Shown one piece after another: positions 4,996-7,547 of a stretch of DNA of 7,547 bases. The stretch is from Firmicutes bacterium UBA995 (GTDB lineage: Bacteria > Bacillota > Sulfobacillia > UBA995): the NCBI GenBank assembly GCA_002291985.1, contig DBBB01000160.1:1-7547 (forward strand). The letters run 5' to 3'. Made by a program: the position numbers and the translations under genes. The notes under the pieces are model-generated. The model was given only the letters and a program-made list of their open reading frames with translations, did no database searches and was not told the DNA's origin. The first letter of the stretch is position 1; each line of letters begins with the position of its first letter.

Positions 4996-7449
4996 GCGAC
5001 GCAACAAGTTGGAGTTGGTCACTACCGTGATGGAACTGGCCGCCATGGCCAGGTCCGCCAGGAGCGGGTGCATCAACCCGAGCATGGCCACGGGTATGGC
5101 CACCACGTTGTAGAGGAAAGCCCAGAACAGGTTCTGCCGGATCTTCCCAAAGGTGTTCCGCGACAGCCTGACGGCCGTCACCACCCCGGACAGGTTCCCC
5201 CGCACCAAGGTCACGTCCGCTGCTTCGATGGCGATGTCGGTGCCCGTGCCAATGGCAATGCCTACGTTGGCCTGGGTGAGCGCAGGGGCATCGTTGATGC
5301 CGTCACCCACCATGGCTACGGTGCCGAACTCGCCCTGTAAGGCTTTGATGGCGTCTACCTTACCGCCGGGCAGCACCTCGGCCAGCACCTTATGGATGCC
5401 GACTTCCCGGGCGATGGTTTCGGCGGTGCGCCGGTTGTCGCCGGTGAGCATGGCGGTGACCATCCCCATGGCGTGGATTTGGGCGATGGCCTCCCGGGAA
5501 TCCGCCTTGAGACCATCAGCGATTCCCAGCACACCCGCAAGCCGTCCTCCCCGGGCTATCGCCACCACGGTACGGGCCGCGCCTTCCATGGCCTCGACGT
5601 CCCCTCCGGCGACGCCGGTGTCCACCCCGTGCTCCTGCATCAGTCGCAAGCTGCCCACCAGCACCTCCTCGCCCTGGACCCGGGCCTTCACGCCCCGGCC
5701 GGCCAGGTTCTCGAACTGGTCGGAGGTGGGCCAGCTGAGGTGGTGCAGGCGGGCGTAATCCACCACCGCCCGGGCGAGGGGATGCTCGGAGCCGGCCTCA
5801 ACGGCGGCGGCAGTGGAGAGCAAGGCCCCGGGGGACTCCTGGTAGGCGTGGACGTCCACCACTTCCGGGCGGCCGCGCGTGATGGTACCGGTCTTGTCAA
5901 AGGCGACCACCCGCACCTCCCGCAGGGTCTGGATGGCTTCACCGCTGCGGATGAGGACGCCGTTCTCAGCGCCCAGTCCCGCGCCGACCATCAGGGCCGT
6001 AGGGGTGGCCAGGCCCAGGGCACAGGGACAGGCGATGACCAGTACCGCCACGCTGGCGAAAATAGCCAGGGTAAGGTCGCTGAGCTGGGGGTTTACCCAG
6101 GGCAGGAAGGGCGCGGCCACCGCGGCCACCGCCCGGAGTTGGGCCGGCAGCAGCATCCAACCGGCGAAGGTGAGCAGGGCCAGCCCCAGTACTATGGGGA
6201 CAAACACGGCCGTGACCCGGTCGGCAAACTCCTGGATAGGCACCTTGGTGCCTTGGGCTTCCTCCACCATTTTGATGACCTGGGACAGGAAGGTCTCATG
6301 CCCCACGCGGGTCGCCCGCACCTGCAGCCGTCCCTGGTGGTTGATGGTGGCGCCGATCACCGGGTCGCCCGGACCCTTGGTCACCGGCATGGACTCTCCG
6401 GTGGCCATGGATTCATCCAGGCTGCTCTCGCCGCTCACGATGATGCCGTCGGTGGGGACCTTGGCGCCGGGACGCACCAGCATGATGTCGCCCACCTCCA
6501 CCTCCTCCAGGGCGACCTCACGCTCCTGGCCTTCGATGATCAGAGTGGCCGTCTTGGCTTCCAGGGCCAAAAGCTTGCGGATGGCCTGGGAAGCATGGCC
6601 CCGGGCCCGGGCTTCCAGGTAGCGGCCGATTAAATGGAAAGACATGAGCATGGCCGCCACGCCCGCGTAGTTTTCCACGGGTACGAAGAACACGGCCAAG
6701 CCGGTGAAGTAGGCCGCCAGCGTACCCAGGCTGATGAGGACATCCATATTGGCGCTGCCGTGCCGCACCACCCGCCAGGCCCCAGTCAAGGTAGCATGGC
6801 CGGCGACAAACACCACCGGAGATGCCAGCAGTAACAAGCCTATGTTCATGGCCCGGTGGTCGAAGTGCTTGACGTCAAAGAGCATGGGGATGGCCATCCA
6901 CACCAGACTGGGCAGGGTGAGGATCCACCCGAACCACATGCGGCGGGCGGCCTGCTTGAGGTGAAGCATGGCCGCGTCATCATCCCGGACAGTCTCGCTG
7001 CCCGGCAATACTCCGTACCCGGCCTGGCGAACGGCGTCTCCGAGCAGGCGACGGCCCGTCCTCCGCGGGTCGTAGACAATCGTGGCATTGCCGGTGGCCA
7101 GGTTCACCACCGCCGAGGTCACCCCGGGTACCTGGGCCAGGGCTCGCTCCACCCGCTGGGAGCAGGCGGCGCAGGTCATGCCGCCGATGCGCAGGACCAC
7201 CCTCTCCTCGGGCGCTATCACCCCGTAGCCTGCCTCCTCCACGGTGCGGGCCAGCTCCTGCGCATCCAGTAGCCCGGGTTCATACTCTACCGTGGCCTTT
7301 CCGGTAGCCAAGTTCACGGTGACGCCGCGTACCCCGGGCCGGACCGCCAGGGCCCGCTCGACCCGGGAGGCGCACGCAGCGCAGGTCATACCGGTTATGG
7401 TAAGAACTTCCCGGATCGGAGGCGCCGGGACGCCCTCTTCCCTGGTCAT
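4981..7449 (-). CDS. copA: Copper-exporting P1B-type ATPase (CopA)
   Basis: This inner-membrane pump uses ATP to export Cu(I) and protects against copper. The 822-residue protein has two N-terminal HMA metal-binding domains with GMTCAAC at 20-26 and 90-96, then hydrophobic segments from about 172. NMDVLISLGT is at 234-243. The actuator TGES is at 350-353, the ion-channel CPC at 474-476, the phosphorylation motif DKTGT at 518-522, SEHPLA at 554-559 (the HP of P1B pumps), TGDN at 669-672 and GDGINDAP at 715-722. The last membrane segments carry YN (780-781) and MAASS (802-806), the TM7/TM8 residues associated with Cu(I) specificity. All catalytic motifs are intact. The start is supported by AAAGGAG (7464-7458) 8 nt upstream. 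A predicted promoter and a CsoR-like operator precede it. No csoR or copZ is visible in the window. It converges on hfq, with stop codons overlapping at 4981-4984. Confidence 0.96.
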   Translation of the reverse strand: MTREEGVPAPPIREVLTITGMTCAACASRVERALAVRPGVRGVTVNLATGKATVEYEPGLLDAQELARTVEEAGYGVIAPEERVVLRIGGMTCAACSQRVERALAQVPGVTSAVVNLATGNATIVYDPRRTGRRLLGDAVRQAGYGVLPGSETVRDDDAAMLHLKQAARRMWFGWILTLPSLVWMAIPMLFDVKHFDHRAMNIGLLLLASPVVFVAGHATLTGAWRVVRHGSANMDVLISLGTLAAYFTGLAVFFVPVENYAGVAAMLMSFHLIGRYLEARARGHASQAIRKLLALEAKTATLIIEGQEREVALEEVEVGDIMLVRPGAKVPTDGIIVSGESSLDESMATGESMPVTKGPGDPVIGATINHQGRLQVRATRVGHETFLSQVIKMVEEAQGTKVPIQEFADRVTAVFVPIVLGLALLTFAGWMLLPAQLRAVAAVAAPFLPWVNPQLSDLTLAIFASVAVLVIACPCALGLATPTALMVGAGLGAENGVLIRSGEAIQTLREVRVVAFDKTGTITRGRPEVVDVHAYQESPGALLSTAAAVEAGSEHPLARAVVDYARLHHLSWPTSDQFENLAGRGVKARVQGEEVLVGSLRLMQEHGVDTGVAGGDVEAMEGAARTVVAIARGGRLAGVLGIADGLKADSREAIAQIHAMGMVTAMLTGDNRRTAETIAREVGIHKVLAEVLPGGKVDAIKALQGEFGTVAMVGDGINDAPALTQANVGIAIGTGTDIAIEAADVTLVRGNLSGVVTAVRLSRNTFGKIRQNLFWAFLYNVVAIPVAMLGLMHPLLADLAMAASSITVVTNSNLLRRSRLH
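7009..7392 (-). repeat. Tandem HMA domains of CopA (70-residue period)
   Basis: Residues 20-77 (7219-7392) and 90-147 (7009-7182) align without gaps at a period of exactly 70 codons. I counted 34 identical residues of 58, including GMTCAAC, RVERALA, VNLATG and the closing AGYGV. The high ungapped identity suggests duplication or continued homogenisation of a single ancestral metal-binding domain. Two HMA domains are common in bacterial CopA. Confidence 0.85.
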
Positions 7450-7457
7450 GCTCGCGG

Positions 7458-7464
7458 CTCCTTT
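7458..7464 (-). promoter_or_regulatory. Strong ribosome-binding site of copA
   Basis: On the - strand AAAGGAG lies 8 nt before ATG 7449. It is the best SD in the window and fixes the copA start. Confidence 0.85.
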
Positions 7465-7467
7465 AAC

Positions 7468-7482
7468 TACCCCATATGGGTA
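7468..7482 (-). promoter_or_regulatory. Candidate CsoR-type copper operator
   Basis: TACCCCATATGGGTA is an inverted repeat with TACCC/GGGTA arms, and its core CCCATATGGG (7471-7480) is a perfect 10-bp palindrome. Copper-sensing CsoR repressors bind C-run/G-run inverted repeats of the form TACCC...GGGTA in front of copper-efflux genes. It lies just downstream of the predicted copA transcription start and upstream of the SD, where a bound repressor would block transcription. No regulator gene is visible, so the assignment rests on the motif and on copA. Confidence 0.55.
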
Positions 7483-7494
7483 TGCCCGTATAAC

Positions 7495-7523
7495 AGCATA
7501 TCGTCTCGGTAGTTTGCGGTCAA
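7495..7523 (-). promoter_or_regulatory. Candidate sigma-A promoter of copA
   Basis: On the - strand TTGACC (7523-7518, 5 of 6 to consensus) and TATGCT (7500-7495, 4 of 6) are separated by exactly 17 nt. The predicted start is near 7488-7489, giving a leader of about 40 nt that contains the palindromic operator candidate and the SD. Confidence 0.65.
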
Positions 7524-7547
7524 GATCATCGGCAACCCGGCAGGGAA

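Noticed and set aside
5392..6633. 413-codon + strand ORF opposite copA
   Set aside because: It lies wholly antisense to an intact CopA with all catalytic motifs. The translation is low-complexity (rich in G, H, D, Q) with no recognisable domain, as expected of a shadow frame in GC-rich DNA.
7484..7547. Possible divergent gene or csoR start upstream of copA
   Set aside because: Only about 60 bases remain. No start with an SD and no recognisable protein segment is visible on either strand.
1..7547. CRISPR array, tRNA/rRNA, insertion sequence or phage attachment site
   Set aside because: The window is almost entirely filled by five intact housekeeping or metal-resistance genes. I saw no spaced direct repeats, tRNA-like folds, transposase motifs or terminal inverted repeats.

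Overview
This is a gene-dense, GC-rich chromosomal window with five protein-coding genes and almost no intergenic DNA. Four genes on the + strand form a tight cluster, mutS (5' end outside the window) - mutL - miaA - hfq. A fifth, convergent gene on the - strand encodes a copper-exporting P1B-type ATPase (CopA family). The mutS-mutL-miaA-hfq order, the Hfq core resembling Gram-positive Hfq, and a MutL with the metal-dependent nicking motif (as expected where there is no MutH/Dam system) suggest a high-GC member of the Firmicutes/Clostridia side of Bacteria. That assignment is inference from gene order and protein character; no taxonomic search was possible.

Layout. Positions 2-2104: MutS from the connector domain to the C-terminus; the mismatch-reading N-terminal domain lies upstream of the window. 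Positions 2117-3772: complete MutL of the endonuclease type. Positions about 3741-4685: MiaA, overlapping the end of mutL. Positions 4686-4729: a short gap with a candidate promoter and ribosome-binding site for hfq. Positions 4730-4984: Hfq. Positions 4981-7449 (- strand): copper ATPase with two N-terminal heavy-metal-binding domains. Positions 7450-7547: copA control region, with a good SD, a candidate sigma-A promoter with 17-nt spacing, and a TACCCC-ATAT-GGGTA inverted repeat resembling a CsoR-type copper operator.

How the genes work together. MutS and MutL are the recognition and nicking parts of post-replicative mismatch repair, and both carry recognisable sliding-clamp-binding peptides. 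MiaA prenylates A37 of tRNAs reading UNN codons. Hfq is the RNA chaperone commonly found directly after miaA. CopA is functionally separate and has its own predicted copper-responsive promoter, but it is wired tightly to hfq at the 3' ends. The two stop codons overlap (4981-4984) and sit in the loop of a perfect 10-bp inverted repeat (4968-4995) that is partly coding on both strands.

I did not find a new multi-gene system here; all five genes belong to well-known families. The points most worth a second look are the shared hfq/copA stop-codon hairpin, the copA promoter/operator, a possible promoter and overlapping small ORF in front of hfq, consensus departures in MiaA, and a G7 run inside mutS.
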